From contig CAYPIU010000007.1 of assembly GCA_964410915.1 (NCBI GenBank), positions 1 through 64,000 of the forward strand: DNA of 64,000 nt, in the 5' to 3' direction. This stretch comes from CAZFJG01 sp964410915. Its GTDB lineage: Bacteria > Synergistota > Synergistia > Synergistales > JAFGMB01. Shown piece by piece: positions 52,145 through 60,942 of this stretch; within the stretch, counting starts at the first letter, position 1; each line of letters starts with the position of its first letter. The translations under genes and the position numbers were made by a program. The notes beneath the pieces are model-generated. The model had not been told where the DNA came from. It saw only the letters and a list, made by a program, of their open reading frames with translations, and made no database searches.

Positions 52145-52243
52145 TCAGATACCTTTAACACCAGGAGGGGAACCGCTGCTGAGAATAATAGAAATGATCA
52201 TGCCTTTAATAACCATGAAAGTAATATTTCCTGTCAGCTTCAT
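52145..52243 (-). CDS. 32-residue peptide gene
   Basis: Very short gene with a strong ribosome site, AGGAGGAGCCGAA before ATG 52241-52243. The product begins MKLTGNITFMVIKGMIISII and ends in a Gly/Pro-rich tail (LSSGSPPGVKGI). It has one hydrophobic stretch and no homologue I know. It lies 78 bp after ridA and is followed within 22 bp by an efficient terminator, so the transcript ends right behind it. Could be a membrane microprotein; could also be chance. Confidence 0.5.
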   Translation of the reverse strand: MKLTGNITFMVIKGMIISIILSSGSPPGVKGI

Positions 52244-52321
52244 TTCGGCTCCTCCTTAATATATTTTTGAATATTGTGACATATAGTATTCGTCAAAAGG
52301 AGAAAAGTCAATATCCAGACT

Positions 52322-52783
52322 TTAGTCCTCCACTTCAACTATCATTTCGATCTCTACAGGTGTATCAAAGGGTAATTCGTTACACGAAAGAGCACACCGG
52401 GAATGTCTTCCCTTTTCACCAAAAAGATCCACCAGGAACTCAGAAGCTCCGTTAATAACCATGGGCTGTCGAACAAAACCTGGTGCACTGTTCACAAAAC
52501 CGTGAAGATTAATTACCTGGACTACCTTGTCCAGGTCTCCGATGGCACTTTTCAGAATGGACAAAAGATTTATGACACTTATTCTGGAGGCTTCATACCC
52601 CTCCTCTTCCGTCACGTCTGAACCAACTTTGCCCGCATACTTCAACTCACCTTCCACCATTGAGCCCTGGCCGGAGATATACACCAGGTTTCCAGTCCTT
52701 CGAAAAGGTATATATGCTCCTGCAGGTGTTGGTGTCGGGGGCAGAGAATACCCCATTTCTTCAAGTTTCTTTTCAATTTTCAC
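52322..52783 (-). CDS. RidA family protein
   Basis: Protein of 153 residues of the YjgF/YER057c/UK114 family. Blocks NLVYISGQGSMVEGELKYAGKVGSDVTEEEGYEASRISVINLLSILKSAIGDLDKVVQVINLHGFVNS and RCALSCNELPFDTPVEIEMIVEV. It has Cys-Asn where classic RidA has the Arg-carrying RxxxG, so it belongs to another Rid subgroup and may not be an enamine deaminase. ATG at 52783 follows AAGGAGGG. Confidence 0.85.
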   Translation of the reverse strand: MKIEKKLEEMGYSLPPTPTPAGAYIPFRRTGNLVYISGQGSMVEGELKYAGKVGSDVTEEEGYEASRISVINLLSILKSAIGDLDKVVQVINLHGFVNSAPGFVRQPMVINGASEFLVDLFGEKGRHSRCALSCNELPFDTPVEIEMIVEVED

Positions 52784-52841
52784 ACTCGATCCCTCCTTAA
52801 GATTTTCCCATCCGCTTCGATCTTACATCAAAATTCTTAAA

Positions 52842-52874
52842 GAGATACGCGGAGCACGATGCTCCGCGTATCTC
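52842..52874. terminator. Terminator hairpin after dienelactone hydrolase
   Basis: A perfect 15-bp stem (GAGATACGCGGAGCA) with a CGA loop, 28 bp after the stop of the minus-strand hydrolase and upstream of ridA. On the minus strand it is followed by TTTAAGAATTTTG. Confidence 0.85.
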
Positions 52875-52901
52875 GAAATAAAAATATTTTTCTTCACATA
52901 T

Positions 52902-53708
52902 CTACTTGAAGATCTCCTCAAAGAAAAGCATCATTGCTTCCCATGATCTTCTGTTGGCTTTTGAGTCATAGGCTGACCCTCTGGAGGGATCATCCCCCGC
53001 TTCAGGGTTAGTAAAGCTGTGGACAGCATGTCCATACATTACCAGTTGCCAGTCCACTCCTGCTTCTTCCATCTCTTTGCGGAAATCCATCACCTGCTCC
53101 ATTGGAACATATGGATCTGCGGCACCGTGAAGAACAAGGACTTTGGCCTGAATATTCTGTGCATCTTCAGAATAAGGAGTATCCAGATTACCATGAAAAC
53201 TGACAGCACCCTTTATATCCGCACCGCTTCTGGCATGCTCAAGAGCTACTCCTCCTCCGAAACAGTAACCCATAGTGGCTATTCTGGCCCCATCAACCTG
53301 TGGAAGTTTCCTTATCTCAGTCAGGGCTGCATTCGCCCTTTCCCTCATTAGTTCTCTGTCCTTTCGGTAGATCCCAGCCTGCCTTGCCGATTCTTCCCTG
53401 GTCTCAGGACGAATTCCCTTTCCGTAGATATCCGCAGCAAAGGCCAGGTAACCGAACTCAGCCAGCATTCGGCACTTTTCCAGTATCTGGGGATTTATAC
53501 CGTTCCACTCATGCACCACGATAACCCCCGGTCTTTCCCCTTCCATCGCTCCATCCCAGGCCACAAAGGCCTCGAGAACCTGGCCCTGATGATCATATTC
53601 GTAGTATTTTTCAGTGATCCTTGAAGCTTCCACCATGGAGGAATTAAACAGGATGATCATCCATATAAACATCAGAATAACTGTGGAAGTGATGTATCCT
53701 CTTTTCAT
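52902..53708 (-). CDS. Exported dienelactone hydrolase family protein
   Basis: Protein of 268 residues. A signal peptide (STVILMFIWMIILFNSSMVEAS) is followed by an alpha/beta-hydrolase fold of dienelactone hydrolase type: GVIVVHEWNGINPQI, MGYCFGGGVALEHAR with Cys as nucleophile, VLHGAADPYVP with Asp and GHAVHSFTNP with His. It should hydrolyse an ester or lactone outside the cytoplasm. ATG at 53708 has GGGGG eight bases ahead. Single gene with a strong terminator. Confidence 0.88.
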   Translation of the reverse strand: MKRGYITSTVILMFIWMIILFNSSMVEASRITEKYYEYDHQGQVLEAFVAWDGAMEGERPGVIVVHEWNGINPQILEKCRMLAEFGYLAFAADIYGKGIRPETREESARQAGIYRKDRELMRERANAALTEIRKLPQVDGARIATMGYCFGGGVALEHARSGADIKGAVSFHGNLDTPYSEDAQNIQAKVLVLHGAADPYVPMEQVMDFRKEMEEAGVDWQLVMYGHAVHSFTNPEAGDDPSRGSAYDSKANRRSWEAMMLFFEEIFK

Positions 53709-53774
53709 ATAGCCCACCCCCTGAATTTTTAAGGCATTACACTGATATACTACCAGAGTAACAAAGAAATGAAA

Positions 53775-53807
53775 AAGGGCCCTCGCTATAAATTAACGAA
53801 GGCCCTT
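53775..53807 (-). terminator. Terminator after the C1 peptidase
   Basis: Stem AAGGGCC..CG / CG..GGCCCTT with an A/T loop. On the minus strand it is followed by TTTTTC, 30 bp after the peptidase stop. Confidence 0.8.
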
Positions 53808-53836
53808 ATAAATGTTCTATGGATCTTAAACTGCAA

Positions 53837-55915
53837 TCATCTAAATCTCCTTGAAAGCAGAAGGGATGGGACCAGAAGGAGCAGGGCAAATAAAGGAAAT
53901 TTCCCTGTAGCACACCCGCCACCTGAAGTCTCAGGTAACGGATCAGATGTCACAACCACCTCCATGACCTGAAGATCCCTTAGAACGCCATCGGAACCCT
54001 TTGGCGATTCATAAACGCCTCCATCCTCGATCATGAAAAGGGATCCATCTGTGGAAGAGCTTAATTTATCACTTCTTTCAGCCGATATAACATCAAATCT
54101 TTCAGTGTCATAATTCCACGCCAAAAGTAAAATATACCTCTCATACTTCCTTTTATCATGATATGGAATTGATGAAGCTTCTAACTCTATTCCCGTCTCA
54201 CCGGATTCGATCATTCCTGTGAGGATCCTGTAGTCCATCAAATCCAGGACACGAAAACCATCTGCCTGAATATCGAATGAAACGGGATCCAGTTTTTCAA
54301 TGGTATCTTCAGCCTTTTCAAGAGCAAGATCACCCTCAGGAGTTCCTGTAAGATCAGACTCTTCAATATTCCTCAGACCTGGAATATTAAGTGAGGCAGG
54401 TCCGGCAAAGGCCTTGAGGCAGACGTTCGCAGTTTCATTCACGGAAGTCGTGTCCACCCAGTTATCCCCATCTTCACTGACATAGCTCTGCCCCGGAAGG
54501 GCCGTGGCATTGTCTGTATACCCGGGATAACTGTATTCTAATGCCACTGGATAATCATACCCTGGAGTTGTGAGTTGTACTGAAACTGCCAGTTCTTTCC
54601 CTTTCTCAAAAAGAAGGGGTTCCTCCAGATCCACTGTATGGTAACCAGGGTCAGGCAACGTACCTGACTGGGGACCATAGATAACTTCCCCATCAATACC
54701 ATCGATAAGGGATATCTCGTAAGTGTTGCCCTTTCCTCCAGTATAAAAACTCACTGCTTTAAGAACTTCTGTCCTGGCTGAAGTAAAAACATTCGCCATC
54801 CATGCTGTATCATTTCCATTTTCTGCAGGGCTGTAACTGTTAACCCAGCCCAGTGGGTCATAATGATAAATAGTCCTGTAGTTGTCAGGAGTCTCTCCAA
54901 CATAAGCCGCTCCTGTATCAAGGACTGAATCATAGTAGGAAAGATAATAGTAACCTTCATCTCCCCAGTTGGTGCCCCAGCTGTTCCTCACTATCCATGC
55001 ACCATCCCCTGGAGGCTGGGTGGGAAAGTCTGTGGAAGCAAAGGTGTTATCCCATCCCACGATACTCACCTCGTGGTTGGCAGATCCCACCGAGAGATGG
55101 TCCGGATTACCTTCGGGAATATAGGCAGCATATGTTGACGAATCATAATAATCTGAAGCTGGCCAGTACCCAGCCATGGCGTCATCAGCGTAGACACCAA
55201 CTGCCACCGCTCCATAATTCATCAGGGCATGCTTAATATTTGCAATGTTCACGTCTGAATACCTGGTCTGCATGTCCATATAAAGATAATATACGTGCTG
55301 AAGGTGTACAGCGTCATCCTCAAGGCCCGTGGGGATCATGTCCAGATCATCATAGGGTACATCCTCTTCCAGGACTGCTCCCGTCCATCTCGAAAGGAGA
55401 GCCGTGGCTCTGAAATCATCTCCTCCATAATTTGCAGTACCAGGAAAGTCACTGGAGGAACAATCCCCGAATCCAGGGAGATCGAACTCGTCTATATAGG
55501 CGAAATACATCATATATCGTTCTGAAAGATCCAGTTCTCTGCCCAGAAGCTTCCTGCTGGTTGATTCCAGTGATGCCAAAGCAGCGAAGGTCCAGCAAGA
55601 ACCATAGGGAGACTGATTTCTTACAGGACCTATGTAACCCATTTCCCTCAGATCATAGCTTTCTGGATGATCGTTAAAACCGGACTGTGAAAGTGAAATG
55701 CCTTTAAGGTGCGAGAGGTCTACCGGTGATGGGATCTTCCCTCTGAGATATCCCCCTGTTTCGGATGAGGCAATTTTCTTTTCTGCCTGAAAATCAGTGA
55801 AGTCCGGGTTCATCTGTGCAAAACTCCCTGCCCAGGCCAATATATTCGGAGAAAATATAAAAAATGAAAATAAGAAAATAATAAAGATAAATGTTTTACT
55901 GAAATGATCCTTCAT
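53837..55915 (-). CDS. Secreted C1-type cysteine peptidase with Synergist-CTERM-like tail
   Basis: Protein of 692 residues. Signal peptide at 9-30. Papain-fold domain with Cys107 in GSCWTF, His in SANHEVSIVGWD and Asn in IVRNSWGTNWGDEGYYYLSYYDS. Then comes a lectin-like beta domain (about 345-490, VLKAVSFYTGGKGNTYEISL) and a further beta region. The last 30 residues are SGGGCATGKFPLFALLLLVPSLLLSRRFR: a Cys motif, a hydrophobic segment and basic residues, as in C-terminal sorting tails of the Synergist-CTERM kind. It probably digests proteins at the cell surface, feeding amino acid fermentation. Confidence 0.92.
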   Translation of the reverse strand: MKDHFSKTFIFIIFLFSFFIFSPNILAWAGSFAQMNPDFTDFQAEKKIASSETGGYLRGKIPSPVDLSHLKGISLSQSGFNDHPESYDLREMGYIGPVRNQSPYGSCWTFAALASLESTSRKLLGRELDLSERYMMYFAYIDEFDLPGFGDCSSSDFPGTANYGGDDFRATALLSRWTGAVLEEDVPYDDLDMIPTGLEDDAVHLQHVYYLYMDMQTRYSDVNIANIKHALMNYGAVAVGVYADDAMAGYWPASDYYDSSTYAAYIPEGNPDHLSVGSANHEVSIVGWDNTFASTDFPTQPPGDGAWIVRNSWGTNWGDEGYYYLSYYDSVLDTGAAYVGETPDNYRTIYHYDPLGWVNSYSPAENGNDTAWMANVFTSARTEVLKAVSFYTGGKGNTYEISLIDGIDGEVIYGPQSGTLPDPGYHTVDLEEPLLFEKGKELAVSVQLTTPGYDYPVALEYSYPGYTDNATALPGQSYVSEDGDNWVDTTSVNETANVCLKAFAGPASLNIPGLRNIEESDLTGTPEGDLALEKAEDTIEKLDPVSFDIQADGFRVLDLMDYRILTGMIESGETGIELEASSIPYHDKRKYERYILLLAWNYDTERFDVISAERSDKLSSSTDGSLFMIEDGGVYESPKGSDGVLRDLQVMEVVVTSDPLPETSGGGCATGKFPLFALLLLVPSLLLSRRFR

Positions 55916-56286
55916 ATGCGCTTTGAACTCCCTTCGATGAAAAATACGTATAAGATGTTTTGAAAGTAAATATTTTCAGGAGATTAAGACAATTGAATAG
56001 TTTCGTCAATAAATCAGTTTTAGCTTCATTAGCAATTATTTTATCAGAGAAAGATATTGCTGAGCAGGATAAAAGTGTTATATGTTGCCATAAAAGATGT
56101 CAATCCTTCTCGCTTAAATATTGGTAGAATAAAACCCATTGAAAAAGTCCCTGAACTTGAGTTCTTAAAGTGTCCCATAAAAGTCCTGGAATAAGTATGG
56201 ATGAAATCAATCGTTTTTTAATCAATTAGATAGTAAATAATATCAAACTATCTTAAGAGGAAATCTATAGAATGGAGGCCTTAAGC
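55916..56286. other. Intergenic region before iorA
   Basis: AT-rich stretch of 371 bp upstream of both the peptidase (minus) and iorA (plus). No promoter could be assigned with confidence and no structured RNA was noticed. Confidence 0.4.
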
Positions 56287-58245
56287 ATGAGTCTGATGAA
56301 AGATACGGAAGAAGGGAATATCCTTCTTCTCATGGGAAACGAAGCTATTGCTCGTGGAGCAATAGAAGGAGGGGTGGACGTTGTGACGGCATACCCTGGG
56401 ACACCCTCGTCGGAGATCGTGGAGACCCTCGCCAGGGCTGCAGAAGATTTCGACTATTACGTTGAATGGAGCACTAATGAAAAAGTAGCCTTTGAAGTTG
56501 CTGCTGGAGCTTCCCTCACAGGAAAGCGGTCATTGGTAGCTATGAAAAATGCAGGACTTAACGTTGCCATGGACACTTTCATGACACTTCCCTATACAGG
56601 TGTCAAAGGGGGGTTGGTCATAGTTGTAGCAGATGATCCCAACGCCCACTATTCTTCAAACGAGCAGGATACCCGTACCGCAGCCATATATGCACAGATA
56701 CCCTGTCTTGAACCATCAGATCAGCAGGAAGCGAAAGACATGACAAAGTCAGCCTTCAAGCTGTCTGAGGAACTGGAACTTCCTGTTTTTATCCGCTCAG
56801 TAACAAGACTGTCCCATGCGAGCGGGAATGTGAAACCTGGCTCCATCTGTGCTGCCCCGCCAAAAAAAACCGGATTCAATAAACACTGGAAGATGCCCTA
56901 CAGATGGAATGTTTATGGACCTCCCGGTCCTGTTAATAAACACAGATGGCTTTACCAGCAGAATGAAAAGGCAAAAGAACTTCTAAAAAATGAAAAATAC
57001 ACAAGTATTTTTATACCTGACAGTGCTGAAACAGGTATCATAGCCTCAGGATTAGGAGCCTCCTATGCTTTGGAAGCTCTAAACGTTCTTGGCATTAATG
57101 AGAATATAGCCTTTTTCAAAACAGGATTCATTAATCCTTTGCCCGAAAGTAAAATAACTTCATTTCTTCGATCCCTCAAAAAAGTCATCTTCATCGAAGA
57201 GGGTGATCCTGTTGTTGAAAAACAGGTAAGGGTCCTGGCCCAGGAAGAAGCTCCTAATGTTGAGATACAGGGTAAAATGAAAGATCACATCTTTGATCCC
57301 TGCGGAGAGCTGAATGTCAATATAGTTGAAGAAACCCTTTGCAAGGCATTGGAAATAAAACTTAACCAGGATACTGAAAGAGAAGATATCAAAGAAAGAC
57401 TTGGCGCTCTGGTCATTCCGCGATCTTCCACACTATGCGCAGGATGTCCCCATCTGGGAACTTACTGGGCATTGAAAAAAGCCCTTCTGAAATTCCAGGG
57501 GACACATATCATTAACGGAGACATAGGATGCTACGAGCAGGGTGGATATGGTGTTTTTTCCAGTGAGATAAAGGGAAGCCCTGATGACTCTGAAAAATAT
57601 CCCATCGATTCACCATACGAGATACTTGACACCCTTTATGTGATGGGAAGCGGTATAGCCATGGCAATAGGCCAGACCCAGTCAGAATACACGGACGGAA
57701 AGATCCTGGCTGTAGCCGGAGATTCAACTTTTTATCACACAGTTCTCCCTGCAGTTATGGACGCATCTTACTCAAACGCAGACCTGACTTTCCTGGTCCT
57801 CGATAATTCCTGGACCTGCATGACAGGACATCAGCCCAATCCAAACACCGGGAAGAGTCCAACTGGAGAACCCGCTCCTCGGATCGAGATCTCAGGGGTT
57901 GTAAAAGCAATGGGGATAGAAAATGTACATGTCGTAGATCCTTACGACCTTCAAAGATCCACCGATGCTATTGTAAAGGCACTGGAATTCGAAGGCCCCT
58001 CAGTTGTTATTCTTCGAAGGGAATGTGCTCTACAGGTACAAAGAAGGAACAGGTTGAAAAAACCCTTAACAACTGTGGACACTGAAAAATGTATCGGCTG
58101 CAGCAAATGTCTTGAACTTGGCTGTCCGGCAGTGATCTTTGACACTCCCAGCCACAAGGCAGGTATAGACAAACTGCTTTGTGTAGATTGCGGACTATGC
58201 AGCCAGATCTGTCCGGTCTCAGCCATTTCAGGGAAGGAGGAATAG
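56287..58245 (+). CDS. iorA: Indolepyruvate:ferredoxin oxidoreductase alpha subunit
   Basis: Protein of 652 residues, usual length. N-terminal part: GNEAIARGAIEGGVDVVTAYPGTPSSEIVETL. TPP part: LCAGCPHLGTYWALKK, NGDIGCYEQG and GDSTFYHTVLPAVMDASYSNADLTFLVLDNSWTCMTGHQP. C-terminal ferredoxin motifs: CIGCSKCLELGCP and CVDCGLCSQICPV. It oxidises aryl pyruvates from aromatic amino acids to aryl-acetyl-CoA with ferredoxin. ATG at 56287 has GGAGG eight bases ahead; an ATG 15 bp upstream overlaps that site. Pairs with iorB 3 bp downstream. Confidence 0.96.
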   Translation: MSLMKDTEEGNILLLMGNEAIARGAIEGGVDVVTAYPGTPSSEIVETLARAAEDFDYYVEWSTNEKVAFEVAAGASLTGKRSLVAMKNAGLNVAMDTFMTLPYTGVKGGLVIVVADDPNAHYSSNEQDTRTAAIYAQIPCLEPSDQQEAKDMTKSAFKLSEELELPVFIRSVTRLSHASGNVKPGSICAAPPKKTGFNKHWKMPYRWNVYGPPGPVNKHRWLYQQNEKAKELLKNEKYTSIFIPDSAETGIIASGLGASYALEALNVLGINENIAFFKTGFINPLPESKITSFLRSLKKVIFIEEGDPVVEKQVRVLAQEEAPNVEIQGKMKDHIFDPCGELNVNIVEETLCKALEIKLNQDTEREDIKERLGALVIPRSSTLCAGCPHLGTYWALKKALLKFQGTHIINGDIGCYEQGGYGVFSSEIKGSPDDSEKYPIDSPYEILDTLYVMGSGIAMAIGQTQSEYTDGKILAVAGDSTFYHTVLPAVMDASYSNADLTFLVLDNSWTCMTGHQPNPNTGKSPTGEPAPRIEISGVVKAMGIENVHVVDPYDLQRSTDAIVKALEFEGPSVVILRRECALQVQRRNRLKKPLTTVDTEKCIGCSKCLELGCPAVIFDTPSHKAGIDKLLCVDCGLCSQICPVSAISGKEE

Positions 58246-58248
58246 ACT

Positions 58249-58869
58249 ATGTTTAACATTATAGTTGCCGGGGTAGGAGGACAGGGCAGTATCCTTGCTT
58301 CTCACATTATTGCAGACGCAGCTATTCGCAGAGCCTGCGAAAACAGTGACCATCAATTGAAGGTGCGCCTCGGTGAAACATTTGGGGCAGCCATGCGCGG
58401 CGGAGCAGTAGCTTCCCACGTAAAGATCGGTAGAGACGTCTACAATCCCCTGATCCCTGAAAACCGTGCAGATGTGATACTTGGCCTGGAACCTCTGGAA
58501 ACTCTTAGAGCAGGTTTGAGATATATAAAACCCGGAGGCAGGGTGATCATGAATATCAGGAAATATGAACCTGTGGATGTTAATACTGGTAAGTCAGATT
58601 ATCCCACGGTTGAAAAGATCGTAGAAGCCTTTGATAAGATTGACAGCCACGTAACAGCTTTTGATGCCACCGGTCTTGCAGTAGAATGCGGAACCTTCAA
58701 ATCAATGAACGTCGTAATGCTCGGCGCCCTCGCCAATTGTTCACTCCCCTTCTCTGCAGAAGACCTGGAGGGGATAATCAAACAGCGAGTTCCTGAAAAG
58801 ACCATTTCCATAAATCTCAGGGCATTTCAGGAAGGCTTCAAAAAAGCCAGGCAACTCTGGGAGGATTAG
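58249..58869 (+). CDS. iorB: Indolepyruvate:ferredoxin oxidoreductase beta subunit
   Basis: Protein of 206 residues: FNIIVAGVGGQGSILASHIIADAA, KVRLGETFGAAMRGGAVASHVKIG, ALANCSLPFSAEDLEGII. This is the gamma-type domain of 2-oxoacid oxidoreductases, in IorB form. It follows iorA by 3 bp with a GGAGGAATAGACT ribosome site. Confidence 0.95.
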   Translation: MFNIIVAGVGGQGSILASHIIADAAIRRACENSDHQLKVRLGETFGAAMRGGAVASHVKIGRDVYNPLIPENRADVILGLEPLETLRAGLRYIKPGGRVIMNIRKYEPVDVNTGKSDYPTVEKIVEAFDKIDSHVTAFDATGLAVECGTFKSMNVVMLGALANCSLPFSAEDLEGIIKQRVPEKTISINLRAFQEGFKKARQLWED

Positions 58870-58902
58870 AAAAAACCGATTTCAAATATGCAGAGGAAGG
58901 GC

Positions 58903-59205
58903 TTAATTATCAGTCCTTCCTCTGAAAGTTTCAATTAACAGGAAAACTTTCCTGTCAGTCTCTCTGGGATCCTCAGGTACAAGGCTCACTCCTTTTGGAT
59001 AATTGTAAAGGAACCCTCCAACCCGCAGATGAAGACAGTCCCTTGGAGGATGATCTCGAAGTTGAAAAGGCACCCGCAGGATATATTCTTCCTCCATAAA
59101 TATCCAGCAACCGGGATCCTGAATCGGTTTTGAGAGTACCTTTACCAGAGATAAACAAAACAGGTCTTTCTTCTGACCCTTTTTTACTCCACTCTTTCTT
59201 TTCAT
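58903..59205 (-). CDS. Unrecognised small protein (100 aa)
   Basis: Basic start (KRKSGVKKGQKKDLF) and a mixed alpha/beta middle (EEEYILRVPFQLRDHPPRDCLHLRVGGFLYNYPKG). No motif known to me. ATG at 59205 follows AAGGGG. It lies 52 bp downstream of the exported protein gene at 59258, convergent with iorB. An overlapping frame exists on the same strand; this one was chosen for its amino acid make-up and ribosome site. Confidence 0.5.
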   Translation of the reverse strand: MKRKSGVKKGQKKDLFCLSLVKVLSKPIQDPGCWIFMEEEYILRVPFQLRDHPPRDCLHLRVGGFLYNYPKGVSLVPEDPRETDRKVFLLIETFRGRTDN

Positions 59206-59257
59206 AACCCCTTAATAATCCAACTCTCAAAGGAAGTACACCTCCTCCAGGGTCGGC

Positions 59258-59851
59258 TCATGTGAAAGAGCCCTGATAGACATCTTCGTAAATTCTGCGT
59301 GTGGTGGAAAAAGTATCATATAGAGACTTGTATTCCTCTGTTTTCAGTAGTCCAACAAGATCTCTTATCAAATATGTCCTGTCGATAGAAAGAAGGATAT
59401 CCCGCGCAAGTCCAAGCGAAGCAGGTTCTTTGATCCTGCACAGAGAAGCAAAGGAGGCCATGGCTGACTGAAAGATTATCAATTGTTTTGATATCCCCTG
59501 ATCAGGCGGGATTGACAGATATGATAGAAATGTTATTTCATTTATAAATCCCGAAATATCATCAATTTCCGAAAGAGATCTGCCCTCAAGAAGTTCTACC
59601 ATCAATGCAAAAGATTGTGATGCTTTGACTTCATCAGTTTCATTGGAGGACAGAACCGCCCATCTTTCTCCCAAGGGAATGTCTCCTGCCTTTTGAAGAA
59701 GATCTTTCTCATAACTTCCGTTAACTTCAGCCTTCATTAAGAAATCGATATAATCCATTCCTCTGGCCTGAAGTGGAACAAAACAGAATACCACCGCCAG
59801 GATACAGGTTATGCATCCCCTTATAACTCGTGTCATGCACAAAACGATCAT
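59258..59851 (-). CDS. Exported helical protein of unknown function
   Basis: Protein of up to 197 residues with a signal peptide (VIRGCITCILAVVFCFVPLQARG) and then a mostly helical chain (DFLMKAEVNGSYEKDLLQKAG, SLARDILLSIDRTYLIRDLVGLLKTEEYKSLYDTFS). No catalytic motif. The exact start is unclear: ATG 59851 is very near GGGAG, and a TTG or ATG a few codons on is also possible. It may be in one operon with the small gene at 58903. Confidence 0.65.
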   Translation of the reverse strand: MIVLCMTRVIRGCITCILAVVFCFVPLQARGMDYIDFLMKAEVNGSYEKDLLQKAGDIPLGERWAVLSSNETDEVKASQSFALMVELLEGRSLSEIDDISGFINEITFLSYLSIPPDQGISKQLIIFQSAMASFASLCRIKEPASLGLARDILLSIDRTYLIRDLVGLLKTEEYKSLYDTFSTTRRIYEDVYQGSFT

Positions 59852-59949
59852 CTCCCTTTGGATCTTACGTTAACTATCAAAGTAAAAAAGGGAAAACTTT
59901 CTGCTCACATAGGATCCGCATAAGACTATCAACATACCCTGAAAGAAGT

Positions 59950-60324
59950 TTATTGTTTCCTTTCCCAGTTCTTAACAAGTAGAAAAGTCTTGCCTCTTGC
60001 CTGGACTTTCTGTATTACCAGGGTGTTTTCCTTGAAATTAAGAAAATCAGGAACGTAAAGATTGATATCATTTTGTTTAACTTTAATATACTCTGTTCCT
60101 TCTCTCCCAGAACCGCTCCCAACGAGAGCGCTCATGGGCTCTCCTCATGTACCCCTGTATCTGCCCATGAAGATATAAAGATCAGGCCCTTTCTGGCTCA
60201 TGAGCTCCTGTACTTCCTCTGAAGCTTCAACCTGTATACCATTGGATTGACCAACAAGCATCGCCAGAAGAAAAATTGCACCGATCATAACCACTGCACC
60301 AGAAATAATAAAATGTTTTTTCAC
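59950..60324 (-). CDS. Candidate membrane-anchored selenoprotein (Sec at codon 60)
   Basis: Reads as one 124-residue protein if the in-frame TGA at 60145-60147 encodes selenocysteine. Start GTG 60322-60324 with AGGAGG nine bases ahead; a membrane anchor (IISGAVVMIGAIFLLAMLVG) is followed by SEEVQELMSQKGPDLYIFMGRYRGT-U-GEP. After the TGA the frame stays open and protein-like (YIKVKQNDINLYVPDFLNF, then VIQKVQARGKTFLLV). The hairpin CGCUCUC-GUU-GGGAGCG starts 14 nt after the UGA. The layout resembles small HesB/IscA-like (seleno)proteins with an anchor added. Alternative: two genes, the second starting at ATG 60133-60135 behind GGAGAG. Confidence 0.6.
60114..60147 (-). promoter_or_regulatory. 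Candidate Sec codon and bSECIS-like hairpin
   Basis: UGA (60145-60147), then 14 nt, then stem CGCUCUC (60130-60124), loop GUU (60123-60121), stem GGGAGCG (60120-60114). The loop starts 21 nt after UGA, against 18 nt in grdB of this window. An outer CCCA/UGGG pairing extends the stem. Confidence 0.6.
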
Positions 60325-60434
60325 GATCCCTGCCTCCTTATGCGAGAAGATAATTACTGAAGTATCCACTGAGAGCAATCATTTTTCAGAATGTATACTT
60401 TAAAAAGATAATATAACTTTAAACTTCCAACTGG

Positions 60435-60463
60435 TTAACTTTTTCGCTGTAGAAGATTATCAT
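60435..60463 (+). promoter_or_regulatory. Possible promoter of the membrane protein gene
   Basis: TTAACT (60435-60440), 17-bp spacer and TATCAT (60458-60463), 60 bp before the start at 60526. Confidence 0.4.
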
Positions 60464-60525
60464 GTTATTATAATCTAAAAACAACTCGTTAAAAAGTGCC
60501 CTTTTCAGAAGAGGAGGTATGATCC

Positions 60526-60942
60526 ATGAATTCAGTGAAAAAGATTTCCCTGGTATTTTCTGCTGGTTGTCTGGGGGGATTTTTAAACAGCATTGTGGTA
60601 TGGCTTTTCGGGCGGGTGGGAATTTCAGAGGCGCTTGGTGTCAGCATAACTCCAGCGATGACACCCCCATGGCTTTACCCCAGAATAGTATGGGGAGGAC
60701 TCTGGGGAATACTTTTTCTTTTGCCCATTTTAAAAGGACATCCCTGGTGGAAGGGCTTTGTCCTGAGTCTTGGACCAACATTTATTCAACTTTTCATTAT
60801 CTTCCCGATCAAAGCTCAAAAAGGTCTCATGGGAATGGATCTTGGAACAATGACGCCTCTGATAGTGGTCTTCTTCAACGCTGTATGGGGGATCACTGCA
60901 ATATCCTGGCTAATACTGGCAAATGAGAATGGCCAGAACTGA
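60526..60942 (+). CDS. Four-segment membrane protein of unknown function
   Basis: Protein of 138 residues with four membrane segments: ISLVFSAGCLGGFLNSIVVWLFG, IVWGGLWGILFLLPIL, FVLSLGPTFIQLFIIFP and TPLIVVFFNAVWGITAISWLILA. ATG at 60526 follows AGGAGGT. The same region is open in another frame from 60519, but that product is hydrophilic and irregular. Divergent from the candidate selenoprotein gene. Confidence 0.7.
   Translation: MNSVKKISLVFSAGCLGGFLNSIVVWLFGRVGISEALGVSITPAMTPPWLYPRIVWGGLWGILFLLPILKGHPWWKGFVLSLGPTFIQLFIIFPIKAQKGLMGMDLGTMTPLIVVFFNAVWGITAISWLILANENGQN

Noticed and set aside
58973..59230. Overlapping minus-strand frame of 85 codons
   Set aside because: Ser/Gly/Arg-rich and irregular; the frame at 58903-59205 has a better ribosome site and composition.
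60519..60926. Alternative plus-strand frame over the membrane protein
   Set aside because: Product is rich in Ser, His, Trp and Cys with no membrane pattern, while the 60526 frame gives four clean membrane segments behind the same ribosome site.
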